Below are positions 1 through 7,681 of a stretch of DNA of 54,634 nt, piece by piece. Positions within the stretch are counted from its first letter, which is position 1, and every line of letters starts with the position of its first letter. The notes below the pieces were generated by a model. It searched no databases. It saw nothing but the letters and a program-made list of their open reading frames with translations, and had not been told where the DNA came from. Source of the DNA: an uncultured Eubacteriales bacterium (GTDB lineage Bacteria > Bacillota > Clostridia > Oscillospirales > Oscillospiraceae); the NCBI GenBank assembly GCA_900546415.1, contig URCY01000004.1, positions 1 to 54,634 of the forward strand, read 5' to 3'. The position numbers and the translations under genes were made by a program.

Positions 1-92
1 TTGAAATACGTAAAGGATTCCTGCGATTTCCAAACCTCAATCTGGAACAAAATCCTTCGCTGACCGCTCTTGCGATTTAATCAGAGGTTCCC
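1..92 (+). repeat. Right half of a MITE-like palindromic element, clipped by the window start
   Basis: Bases 1-92 match, in inverse orientation, the proximal half of the complete copy at 5381-5542. The visible end is the terminal inverted repeat finishing TCAGAGGTTCCC at 92, followed by TA. The left half lies outside the window. The element ends 61 bp before the polC start, so it sits in the polC upstream region and may separate polC from its original upstream sequence. It carries no gene. Confidence 0.85.
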
Positions 93-105
93 TAAAGACA
101 AGAAC

Positions 106-139
106 ATGGCGTGCGCCGGAGCGGTTCGGCGCACGCCAT
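106..139 (+). other. Perfect 13-bp hairpin in the polC leader
   Basis: ATGGCGTGCGCCG (106-118) and its exact reverse complement (127-139) flank an 8-nt loop. The hairpin lies between the MITE end and the polC Shine-Dalgarno at about 143-149. No U-tract follows, so it is not a standard intrinsic terminator. It could be a residual terminator stem, an RNA-stability element or a translation-control hairpin. The GTG at 111 lies within the left arm, which argues against starting polC there. Confidence 0.6.
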
Positions 140-152
140 TGCGGGAGAAAGC

Positions 153-3100
153 ATGAATTCCTATCCGATTTTAGACCTGTTTTACGAATACCGCCCGGAG
201 GACGCGCTGCGCGAGGCGCTGCAAACGGCAGAGGTCTGCCACGCGACGATCGACCGGGCGCATAAGCGCATCACGCTGCAAACGTGCTTCGCCGACTATG
301 TGCCGCGCGCGTCCGTCGAACGGGCGCAGCGGGAGCTAGCGTCGCTCTACGGCATGGACGAGGTGCTGCTGCATCCGCAGTTTCCGCCGCAGACGCTCCC
401 GCACATCGACCCGGACGAGCTGAACGCCGTCCTGATCGACGCCTTCAGTCCTGCGGCATCAATGCTGGCCGGGGCGACGTGGACGATCGGTGCGGACAGG
501 CTCAGCCTGCATCTTCCGACCTTTGGAAAGGAAGCGCTGACGCCTTATCTGCCCGCAGCGGCGCGCTATGTGCGCGAGCGCTTCGGCGTGCAGACGCAGA
601 TCGAGCTGACCGGCGGCGACGCGGCCGGGGACGTGCTTGCCCAGACGGAGAAGATGCGCCGCATGGCTGCCGCCGAGCTGCCGAAGCCGCAGTTCTCCGC
701 CGGAGACAAGGCGCAGCCGCAGAAGGCCGACGGCCCGAAGATGATCTACGGCAAGCCCTTTCAGGGCAAGGCGCTGCCGATGGGCGAGATCCGGCAGGAG
801 CTTCAGGATGAACGCGTCATCATCGAGGGACGCGTGTTTTCCGTCGACCACCGCGAGGTGCGCAAGGGGACGGCCACGGTCGTGAATTTTGACATGACCG
901 ACTATACCGGCTCGGTGCGCGTCAGCGGATTTTTCAAGGGCGACACGGGCAAACCGATCACCGACGGCGTGAAAAAGCCGGGCGGCTGGCTGCGCGTGCA
1001 GGGCAAGCTCGACTATGACGAATATTCCAAGGAAATGGTCGTCAAGCCCTTTGCCGTCATGGAGGGCAAAGCGCCCAAGCGCGAGGACACGGCCGAGCAG
1101 AAGCGCGTCGAGCTGCATCTGCACACGTCCATGTCCATGATGGACGCGCTGACCAAGGCAGGCGACGCCGTCGCCACGGCCGCCCGCTGGGGGCATCGCG
1201 CCGTTGCCATCACCGACCACGGCGTGGCCTCGGCCTTCCCGGATGCGATGAAGGCCGCCGAAAAGGCCAAGGTCGCCGGGACGGATCAGAAGATTAAGGT
1301 GCTCTATGGCTGCGAGGGCTATTACGTCAACGACGTCGACGACCGCATCGCCGTCCACGGCGGCGTGGATATGCCGCTGCTGGACGAATTCATCGCCTTC
1401 GATCTGGAGACGACCGGTCTGTCGGCCTTTAAGGATACGATCATCGAGATCGGCGCGGTGCGCATCCGCGGCGGCGAGCCGGTCGAAACCTTCCAGACCT
1501 TCGTCGCGCCGGGGCGCCGCCTCTCGCCGAAGATCATCGAGCTGACCGGCATTACCGACGAGATGCTGCGCGGCGCGCCGGAGCTGCATGACGTGCTGCC
1601 GGAATTTCTGAAATTCTGCGGCGGCCGTCCGCTGGTCGCGCACAACGCGGACTTTGACGTCGGTTTCGTCACGGCTGCGTGCGAGCGCGAGCGCATCCCG
1701 TTCGAGCCGACCTATATGGACACGCTGATCCTGGCGCAGAATCTCATGCCCCAGCTCAACAAATACAAGCTCGACATCGTCGCCAACGCGCTTAGCCTGC
1801 CCGATTTCCAGCACCACCGCGCCTCGGACGACGCGCTGACCTGCGGCTACCTCTATCTGCGCTTTGCAAAAATGCTGCAGGAGCGCGGCCTGAGCCGCAT
1901 TCAGGAGATCAACCCCGCCATGGCCGAGCTGCGCTCCGGCGCGCGCATCAGTGACCGCCGCGCCAAGCACATCATCGTCTTTGCCAAGAACCAGACCGGC
2001 CTGCGCAATCTGTATCACATCATTTCCGACGCGCATCTGAGGTTCTACAAGCGCAATCCGCGTATGCCCAAGAGCGAGCTGCTGCGCTACCGCGAGGGGC
2101 TTATCATCGGCTCGGCCTGCGAGGCCGGCGAGCTGTTTCAGGCCGTCATCCAGCATAAGAGCCACGCCGAGCTCAAGCGCATCGCGTCGTTCTATGATTT
2201 TCTCGAGATCCAGCCCATCAGCAACAACCGCTTCATGCTCGAAAACGGCACGGTCGATACGGAGGAGCAGCTGCGCGATTTCAACCGCACCGTCGTCGCC
2301 CTCGGGGAGGAGCTGGGCAAGCCGGTCTGCGCGACGGGCGACGTCCACTTCCTGAATCCGGAGGAGGAGATCTACCGCCGCATCCTGCTGGCGAGCAAGG
2401 GCTTTGAGGACTGTGACCGGCCGAATCCGCTCTATTTCCACACGACCGACGAGATGCTCAAGGAGTTTTCCTACCTCGGCGCGGAGAAGGCGCTCGAGGT
2501 GGTCGTGACGAACCCGAACCATATTGCCGATCAGTGCGAGACGATCCGCCCCGTGCCGCATAATCTCTTTGCGCCGAAGATCGAAAACTCCGTTGAGGAT
2601 CTGAAAAGCCTTGTTTACGGCAAAATGCACCGGCTTTACGGCGAAAATCCGCCCGAGATCGTCACGAAGCGCGTTGAGACCGAGCTGGGCGACATCATCA
2701 ACTGCCATTACGACGTGATCTATATGTCCGCGCAGAAGCTCGTGCAGAATTCGCTCGAGCACGGCTATCTGGTCGGCTCGCGAGGCTCCGTCGGCTCGTC
2801 GCTCGTGGCCTTCATGTCCGGCATCACCGAGGTCAACTCGCTGCCGCCGCATTACCGCTGCCCCAAGTGCAAATACTGCACCTTCGACGTCCCGGACGGC
2901 ATCAACTGCGGCGCCGACCTGCCCGACGACGTCTGCCCGCAGTGCGGCGCGAAGCTCGAGAAGGACGGCTTCAACATCCCGTTCGAGACCTTCCTCGGCT
3001 TCGGCGGCGACAAGGTGCCGGATATCGACCTGAATTTCTCCGGCGAATACCAGTCGCGTGCCCACCAATACTGCATCGAGATGTTCGGCGCGAGTCACGT

Positions 3101-4460
3101 GTTCCGCGCGGGCACGATCGGAACGGTCGCGGAAAAAACGGCCTACGGCTATGTGAAAAAATACCTCGCCGAGCGCAACCGCACCGTCTCGCGCGCCGAG
3201 GAGAACCGCCTTGCAGCGGGCTGCGTCGACGTGCGCCGCACGACCGGTCAGCACCCCGGCGGCCTCGTCGTCATTCCGCAGGAGAACGAGATCTGGGATT
3301 TCTGCCCCGTGCAGCACCCGGCCGACGACGTCCATACCGACATCATCACGACCCATTTTGAATATCATTCCATGGAGGAAAATCTGCTCAAGCTGGATAT
3401 GCTGGGGCACGACGACCCGACCATGATCCGCATGATGGAGGATATGACCGGCGTCAACGCGCAGGAGATCCCGCTCGACGACAAGGACACGATGTCCATC
3501 TTCGTCTCAAGCAAGGTGCTCGGCTATGAGCACGACAAGCTCCTGACAGAGGTCGGCACGGTCGGCATCCCGGAATTCGGCACGAGCTTCACGCGCGGGA
3601 TGCTCATGGACACCAAGCCGACGCAGTTCGACACGCTCATCCGCCTTTCCGGCTTCTCTCACGGCACGGACGTCTGGCTCGGCAACGCGAAGGATCTGAT
3701 CCTGAGCGGCACGGCCTCCGTCAATCAGGCCATCGGCTGCCGCGACGATATCATGCTCTATCTCATCAAGTGCGGCCTGCCGGAGAAGCGCGCCTTCAAA
3801 TTCATGGAGGCCGTGCGAAAGGGCGCGATCCATAAGGGAAAGCCTTGGCCGGAGGGCATCGAGGAGGAGATGCGCGAGCATCAGGTGCCGGAGTGGTACA
3901 TCGATTCCTGTAAAAAGATCAAATACCTCTTCCCGAAGGCGCACGCGGCGGCCTACGTTATGATGGCCTTCCGCATCGCGTGGTTCAAGGTGCATCATCC
4001 GCTGGCGTTTTACGCGGCGTATTTTTACCGCCGCAGTCAGAAGGACGGCTTCGACGCGACCATGATGACCCACGGCATCGAGACGGTCAAGGAGCACATC
4101 AAGTCCATCTCCGAAAACCCGGACCGCACCGCGAAGGAGGACGACCTGATCACGACGCTCGAGGTCTGCTACGAGTTCTATCTGCGCGGCTTTGAATTCG
4201 CGCCCATCGACCTGTACGAGTCCGACTCCATCAAATTCCTGATGAAGGACGGCAAGCTGCTGCCGCCGTTCGTGTCGGTTTCCGGCTTAGGCGAGACGGC
4301 CGCGCGCGACATCGTCGCAGGCCGTGCGGGCAAGCATTTCATCTCGATCGAGGAATTCTCTGCCGCCTGCCCGAAGGTGTCGAAAACGCACATCGAGAAT
4401 CTGCGCCTTGCCGGGGCGTTTGGCGACCTGCCGAATACGAGCCAGATGACGCTTTTCTGA
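153..4460 (+). CDS. polC: DNA polymerase III alpha subunit, PolC type
   Basis: PolC is the main replicative DNA polymerase of low-GC Gram-positive lineages, carrying polymerase and 3'-5' proofreading activity on one chain. The product is 1435 aa, close to the 1437 aa of Bacillus PolC. An N-terminal OB-type region is followed by a PHP domain starting at HLH (H322, H324). This is interrupted by a DEDD exonuclease with motif FDLETTGL (D417, E419), and then comes the polymerase. A cysteine cluster (CPKCKYC and CPQCG) lies at about residues 905-935, as expected for the PolC zinc motif. I chose ATG 153 because GGGAG lies just upstream and the in-frame GTG at 111 falls in a hairpin. The promoter was not found and may lie beyond the MITE. 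Confidence 0.97.
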   Translation: MNSYPILDLFYEYRPEDALREALQTAEVCHATIDRAHKRITLQTCFADYVPRASVERAQRELASLYGMDEVLLHPQFPPQTLPHIDPDELNAVLIDAFSPAASMLAGATWTIGADRLSLHLPTFGKEALTPYLPAAARYVRERFGVQTQIELTGGDAAGDVLAQTEKMRRMAAAELPKPQFSAGDKAQPQKADGPKMIYGKPFQGKALPMGEIRQELQDERVIIEGRVFSVDHREVRKGTATVVNFDMTDYTGSVRVSGFFKGDTGKPITDGVKKPGGWLRVQGKLDYDEYSKEMVVKPFAVMEGKAPKREDTAEQKRVELHLHTSMSMMDALTKAGDAVATAARWGHRAVAITDHGVASAFPDAMKAAEKAKVAGTDQKIKVLYGCEGYYVNDVDDRIAVHGGVDMPLLDEFIAFDLETTGLSAFKDTIIEIGAVRIRGGEPVETFQTFVAPGRRLSPKIIELTGITDEMLRGAPELHDVLPEFLKFCGGRPLVAHNADFDVGFVTAACERERIPFEPTYMDTLILAQNLMPQLNKYKLDIVANALSLPDFQHHRASDDALTCGYLYLRFAKMLQERGLSRIQEINPAMAELRSGARISDRRAKHIIVFAKNQTGLRNLYHIISDAHLRFYKRNPRMPKSELLRYREGLIIGSACEAGELFQAVIQHKSHAELKRIASFYDFLEIQPISNNRFMLENGTVDTEEQLRDFNRTVVALGEELGKPVCATGDVHFLNPEEEIYRRILLASKGFEDCDRPNPLYFHTTDEMLKEFSYLGAEKALEVVVTNPNHIADQCETIRPVPHNLFAPKIENSVEDLKSLVYGKMHRLYGENPPEIVTKRVETELGDIINCHYDVIYMSAQKLVQNSLEHGYLVGSRGSVGSSLVAFMSGITEVNSLPPHYRCPKCKYCTFDVPDGINCGADLPDDVCPQCGAKLEKDGFNIPFETFLGFGGDKVPDIDLNFSGEYQSRAHQYCIEMFGASHVFRAGTIGTVAEKTAYGYVKKYLAERNRTVSRAEENRLAAGCVDVRRTTGQHPGGLVVIPQENEIWDFCPVQHPADDVHTDIITTHFEYHSMEENLLKLDMLGHDDPTMIRMMEDMTGVNAQEIPLDDKDTMSIFVSSKVLGYEHDKLLTEVGTVGIPEFGTSFTRGMLMDTKPTQFDTLIRLSGFSHGTDVWLGNAKDLILSGTASVNQAIGCRDDIMLYLIKCGLPEKRAFKFMEAVRKGAIHKGKPWPEGIEEEMREHQVPEWYIDSCKKIKYLFPKAHAAAYVMMAFRIAWFKVHHPLAFYAAYFYRRSQKDGFDATMMTHGIETVKEHIKSISENPDRTAKEDDLITTLEVCYEFYLRGFEFAPIDLYESDSIKFLMKDGKLLPPFVSVSGLGETAARDIVAGRAGKHFISIEEFSAACPKVSKTHIENLRLAGAFGDLPNTSQMTLF

Positions 4461-4531
4461 TAAAATATACAAATTTTTGGCGCGTTTTTCGTGCATTGCT
4501 CCAAAAAACGTGCCGAACGCGGAAATAGATT

Positions 4532-4560
4532 TGATGTTCCGCGCCGCTTGCGGTATACTA
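4532..4560 (+). promoter_or_regulatory. Sigma-A type promoter for udp
   Basis: TTGATG (4532-4537) and TATACT (4555-4560) are separated by exactly 17 bp. They lie 37 bp upstream of the udp start codon in an AT-rich gap after polC. The gap also holds an imperfect hairpin around 4479-4515, with a CGTTTTT arm facing an AAAAACG arm. Confidence 0.65.
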
Positions 4561-4596
4561 ATAAACACATATTACTCAAAAAGGAGTTTGTTTGTC

Positions 4597-5370
4597 ATGC
4601 ATCAGCTTGAAAAACAGTTTCATATTCACTGCGTAGAGGGCGACGTCGGCCGCTATTGCATCCTGCCCGGCGATCCCGGCCGGTGCGAGTCCATCGCCAA
4701 GCTTTTTGATAATCCCGTCCATGTCGCACAGAACCGTGAGTTCAACATCTACACCGGCACGCTGCTCGGCGAGAAGGTCTCCGTCTGCTCCACCGGCATC
4801 GGCGGCCCGTCGGCCTCCATCGCCATGGAGGAGCTGCACAACATTGGCGCGGATACCTTCATCCGCACCGGCACCTGCGGCGGCATCAATCTGGACGTGA
4901 AGTCCGGCGACATCGTCGTGGCCACCGGCGCGATCCGCTTCGAGCATACCTCGATGGAATATGCCCCGATCGAATATCCGGCGGTCGCGAACCTCGACCT
5001 CACCATCGCCCTGCGTCAGGCGTCTCTTGCCATGGGCAAGACGACCCACTGCGGCGTCGTGCAGTGCAAGGACGCGTTCTACGGCCAGCACAGCCCGGCC
5101 AAGATGCCTGTCTCCTATGAGCTGCTGCAAAAGTGGGAAGCGTGGAAGCGCCTCGGCGTGCTCGCCAGCGAGATGGAATCCGCCGCGCTGTTCGTCGTCG
5201 CCGACGCTCTGAAGTGCCGCTGCGGCTCCTGCTTCCATGTGATCTGGAACCAGGAACGCGAGGCTGCCGGTCTCGATCAGGATATGAGCGAGGATACCTC
5301 GTCCTCCGTCCGCGTTGCGGTCGAGGCGCTCAAGCTCATCATCGAGCAGGACCGCGCCGCGAAGAAGTAA
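4597..5370 (+). CDS. udp: Uridine phosphorylase
   Basis: It is expected to cleave uridine (or related nucleosides) with phosphate to base and ribose-1-phosphate in pyrimidine salvage, in the cytoplasm. The 257-aa product has the NP-I family phosphate-binding motif ILPGDPGR near the N-terminus, CSTGIGGPS around residue 65, and the EMESAAL substrate-binding segment near residue 195. These resemble E. coli Udp more than DeoD, although purine activity cannot be excluded by eye. The start is ATG 4597, preceded by AAAGGAG at 4580-4586. It has its own promoter and no operon partner, and a MITE lies 10 bp after the stop codon. Confidence 0.9.
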   Translation: MHQLEKQFHIHCVEGDVGRYCILPGDPGRCESIAKLFDNPVHVAQNREFNIYTGTLLGEKVSVCSTGIGGPSASIAMEELHNIGADTFIRTGTCGGINLDVKSGDIVVATGAIRFEHTSMEYAPIEYPAVANLDLTIALRQASLAMGKTTHCGVVQCKDAFYGQHSPAKMPVSYELLQKWEAWKRLGVLASEMESAALFVVADALKCRCGSCFHVIWNQEREAAGLDQDMSEDTSSSVRVAVEALKLIIEQDRAAKK

Positions 5371-5380
5371 AAATTTCCAA

Positions 5381-5542
5381 GGGAAGCTCTGATTAAATCG
5401 CAAGAGTGGTCAGCGAGGGATTTTGTTTCCAAATTGAGGTTTGGAAATCGCAGGAATCCTTTACGTATTTCAAGATTTTCAAACCGATAAGTTGGGGCAA
5501 AAGACCCGCTGAGCGCCGCAGCCGATTTATTCAGAGGTTCCC
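5381..5542 (-). repeat. Complete 162-bp MITE-like palindromic element
   Basis: This is the only complete copy in the window. The ends are GGGAAGCTCTGAT and its near inverse AGAGGTTCCC. The inverted similarity continues through almost the whole length (GCTCAGCGG facing its inverse, GGTTTGAAAATC facing GGTTTGGAAATC), so a single strand can fold into one long imperfect hairpin. It is flanked by AA on both sides (5379-5380 and 5543-5544). There is no transposase gene, so it would need enzyme supplied in trans. An open frame runs out of it to 5627 but is not a credible gene. Confidence 0.85.
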
Positions 5543-5627
5543 AAGCTTGCGATGCCTTTGCATTGCAAAAAACGTCGGAACAAAGCAGCGTTTCCGGCGT
5601 CGAACCAATCGGAAGGAGGTGGGATAG

Positions 5628-5981
5628 TTGAGACGTGCATGGTGGACGGTCTGGATCAAGGTCGCCGTTCTTGCGGTGGCGCTGTTTCTGGGCTATCGCT
5701 TCGCAAAGGGCAAGGTTGATGGCATACTCTCTCCCTATCTCACGGATCAGTCGCCGTCTGAGACGACGGAGTCGACGAGCGGTGCGCTCGACGACCCCGA
5801 GACTGACAGCGGCAGCAAATCCCAGCAGCTGATCGATCAGGCGGTGTCGTTTGCCGAAAAGATCGTCGGGAAAAAGATCGACTATGAAAACCTGATCTTT
5901 GATTATGCCAATGACTACGCGCATAAGATGATGGACGAGTCTGACGAGGAGCGCAACGCGATCACCGACAGCCTGTCCTGA
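5628..5981 (+). CDS. Small membrane-anchored protein of unknown function
   Basis: I do not recognise this 117-aa protein. It has a basic N-terminus, then one hydrophobic segment at about residues 8-23, predicting a membrane anchor or uncleaved signal. A Ser/Thr/Glu-rich linker follows (about 38-65), and then a mixed-charge, likely helical C-terminal half. The start is TTG 5628, chosen for the strong Shine-Dalgarno AAGGAGGT ending at 5620. It stands alone between a MITE and a terminator at 5998. No promoter was recognised. Confidence 0.7.
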   Translation: MRRAWWTVWIKVAVLAVALFLGYRFAKGKVDGILSPYLTDQSPSETTESTSGALDDPETDSGSKSQQLIDQAVSFAEKIVGKKIDYENLIFDYANDYAHKMMDESDEERNAITDSLS

Positions 5982-5997
5982 CGTATGCCGCAAGCAG

Positions 5998-6033
5998 AAA
6001 GCCTCCGAGCACAAACAGGCTCGGAGGCTTTTT
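5998..6033 (+). terminator. Intrinsic terminator, probably shared by convergent genes
   Basis: GCCTCCGAGC (6001-6010) pairs perfectly with GCTCGGAGGC (6019-6028) around an 8-nt loop, followed by TTTTT. An AAA run on the left side would give a weaker U-tract to minus-strand transcripts from ylbJ, so it may work in both directions. Confidence 0.9.
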
Positions 6034-6095
6034 GATGGTTATACTGGTTTTTGAATCAGACAGCTCATAATTCGGATCGGAAATCCGCATGGCGC

Positions 6096-6305
6096 TCACA
6101 GTGAGAAATCCACGTCGTCGTATTTTGAAAAATCCGCGGGCTTTCTGCGCGGAGGAACGCGCTTGAGCGGGTCATATTTGAACCGGCGGCAGCTCTGGCC
6201 GCAGGAGACCATGCCGCGCTTTTTGCAGAGATAGGTCTTGTCGTCGATCTTTCCGGCGTGGGCGCAATAGGAGCAGGACGGGGCGATTTTTTTCTTGAAC
6301 AGCAT
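6096..6305 (-). CDS. Small cysteine-rich protein downstream of ylbJ
   Basis: The 69-aa protein begins MLFKKK and carries five cysteines in its first 40 residues (CSYC, then C27, C35 and C39), suggesting a small zinc-binding fold. The C-terminus is basic and then acidic. No function can be assigned. The start at 6305 has AGGTGA a few bases upstream. An earlier in-frame ATG exists but would place the Shine-Dalgarno inside the coding region. It lies 20 bp after ylbJ on the same strand, so it is probably co-transcribed and may also be sporulation-expressed (inference). Confidence 0.75.
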   Translation of the reverse strand: MLFKKKIAPSCSYCAHAGKIDDKTYLCKKRGMVSCGQSCRRFKYDPLKRVPPRRKPADFSKYDDVDFSL

Positions 6306-6325
6306 CGGCTTCACCTCAACGCCCA

Positions 6326-7342
6326 TTATACCGCAGTCTGCGACTTTTTTCCAGCATATTTTTTCAAAACAGACGGAAAAACGGCGCTTGCGGCGAATAA
6401 AAACGCGACCTCGGCGAGCAGAAGCGGGCGCGGCGCGGTGAAGGCCAGCACCAGGAGCACGGAAAACAGACCGTGCAGCAGCTTGGCCGCGCAGTAGCCG
6501 CGCGGACGCAGCCCGGCCGACGCAGCGAGGCTGAGCGCCTGCAAATGCACGCATAAACCGCCCCAGCCCATCAAAAATGCGCAGAAGGGCAAAGCGAAGG
6601 GCTGCCCCTGCTGCAACAGGACGCCGGAGGTCAGCTCGAGCACGCCGAGCGCCAGACCGCGCAGCGCGCCGGGAATGCCGAGCAGCGCCCAGACGTTCCA
6701 GACGGTCAGCAGCTCTTGCACCACGCGGAAGCAGACGATCAGCACGCAGATGCTCAGCATGGCCTCCGCCGTGCCGCGCACGGAACGGGCGAACAGCTCC
6801 GGCACGGACGGATCGGCGATGCGCCTTATATGCGCGCCCCCGCCGCTGTCCGGTTCGCGCAGCGTCAGCGCGACCCAGAGGGCGCTGAAGGCATGAATGC
6901 CGTAGAGCAGCAGCCCGGTTCGGACGCCGCCGGTCACGGAGGCGACCACGCTGACGAAAAACGCCGGGCCGGAGTTGTTGCAGATGCGCAGCGCGCGCTC
7001 GGCATCCCGTTTTTCCAGCGCGCCCTCCTGATAAAGCCCGGCGACGGCGGCGGCGCCGGACGGATAGCCGCCCAGCAGCCCCACGAGAAACGCCGGGAGC
7101 GCCGCTGCGCGCACACCGAACACGGCGCTGCTCAGGCGGTCGAGCCGTCCGCCGCAGGGGAGCGGAGGCAGCGCGCCGCAGAGCAGACGGCTTGCGAACA
7201 GAAACGGGAGCAGCGCCGGGAGCACGCGCTCCGCGCAGAGCCGAAGCCCCTCGACCGCGCCCGTCCGCGCGGCGTCCGGCGCAAGCAGCAGCGCAAGGAA
7301 GCACGCAGCGGCGGTCAGAAGCAGCGGAAGTCGTTTTTTCAT
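6326..7342 (-). CDS. ylbJ: Sporulation integral membrane protein YlbJ-like
   Basis: It is a 338-aa multi-spanning membrane protein of the YlbJ/nucleoside-recognition (Gate) family. In Bacillus, YlbJ is made in the mother cell under sigma-E and is needed for proper spore formation. Visible hallmarks are an N-terminal signal-anchor, the GGYPSGA motif at about residue 91, the NNSGPAFF motif near 120, and several hydrophobic segments to the C-terminus. The start is ATG 7342, six bases after GGGTGA; the ATG at 7348 would abut the Shine-Dalgarno. It is divergent from yqfC, with which it shares a candidate sigma-E promoter region. A short Cys-rich gene follows. Confidence 0.85.
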   Translation of the reverse strand: MKKRLPLLLTAAACFLALLLAPDAARTGAVEGLRLCAERVLPALLPFLFASRLLCGALPPLPCGGRLDRLSSAVFGVRAAALPAFLVGLLGGYPSGAAAVAGLYQEGALEKRDAERALRICNNSGPAFFVSVVASVTGGVRTGLLLYGIHAFSALWVALTLREPDSGGGAHIRRIADPSVPELFARSVRGTAEAMLSICVLIVCFRVVQELLTVWNVWALLGIPGALRGLALGVLELTSGVLLQQGQPFALPFCAFLMGWGGLCVHLQALSLAASAGLRPRGYCAAKLLHGLFSVLLVLAFTAPRPLLLAEVAFLFAASAVFPSVLKKYAGKKSQTAV

Positions 7343-7358
7343 GTTCATCACCCGATAG

Positions 7359-7386
7359 AATCTATGCGCCGGAGGGAAAGATTTGA
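7359..7386 (-). promoter_or_regulatory. Candidate sigma-E promoter of ylbJ
   Basis: On the minus strand, TCAAATC (7386-7380) and CATAGATT (7366-7359) are 13 bp apart, resembling the sigma-E consensus (KMATATT, about 13-15 bp, CATACAAT). The -10 lies only five bases before the GGGTGA Shine-Dalgarno, which leaves a very short leader. Support comes from the known sigma-E control of ylbJ in Bacillus. Confidence 0.45.
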
Positions 7387-7403
7387 ACCGCCGCGCATAG
7401 AAT
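7376..7403 (+). promoter_or_regulatory. Candidate sigma-E promoter of yqfC
   Basis: CATAGAAT (7396-7403) matches the sigma-E -10 at seven of eight bases. The -35 candidate GAAAGAT (7376-7382) is weak, with a 13-bp spacer. It overlaps the -35 of the divergent ylbJ promoter, and both -10 boxes share GCGCATAGA as an inverted repeat. The leader to ATG 7421 would be only about 10-12 nt. Confidence 0.4.
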
Positions 7404-7420
7404 GTCCCAAGGTGATGAAT

Positions 7421-7681
7421 ATGAACATGCAAAAAACGCTGTCCGGCGCGCTTCGACTGCCGCCGGAGGTCGTGGGCAATACCCAGCTCATCACGCTGCA
7501 CGGCAATTCCTGCGTGCGCGTCGAAAAGCACTGCGGCCTGATCCATTATGCGCCCGAGTGCGTGATCCTGGCGCTGCCGCACGGGCAGGTGACTGTTCGC
7601 GGCGACGGCCTGAAGCTCGGAACGATGAGCCGCGAGACGGTCGTGATACGAGGCACCGTTTTTTCGGTGGAGCTGGCATGA
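7421..7681 (+). CDS. yqfC: Sporulation protein YqfC
   Basis: The 86-aa product matches the YqfC family by size, by content (LPPEVVGN near the N-terminus, then two short beta-type segments) and by its place directly before yqfD and phoH, as in Bacillus. YqfC is a sigma-E-dependent sporulation protein with a single PRC/YabP-like fold and no known enzymatic role. The start is ATG 7421, six bases after AAGGTG; the ATG at 7415 is inside the Shine-Dalgarno spacing. The stop overlaps the yqfD start by four bases (ATGA), so translation is probably coupled. Confidence 0.85.
   Translation: MNMQKTLSGALRLPPEVVGNTQLITLHGNSCVRVEKHCGLIHYAPECVILALPHGQVTVRGDGLKLGTMSRETVVIRGTVFSVELA

Noticed and set aside
459..3410. 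A 983-codon open frame antisense to polC
   Set aside because: It lies wholly within polC, has no recognisable domains and shows an Arg/Leu/Asp-rich composition typical of the opposite strand of GC-rich genes.
5406..5627. 73-codon frame running out of the MITE toward the small membrane gene
   Set aside because: Most of it is repeat sequence, and it has no convincing ribosome binding site. A frame of this sort is expected wherever the element inserts.
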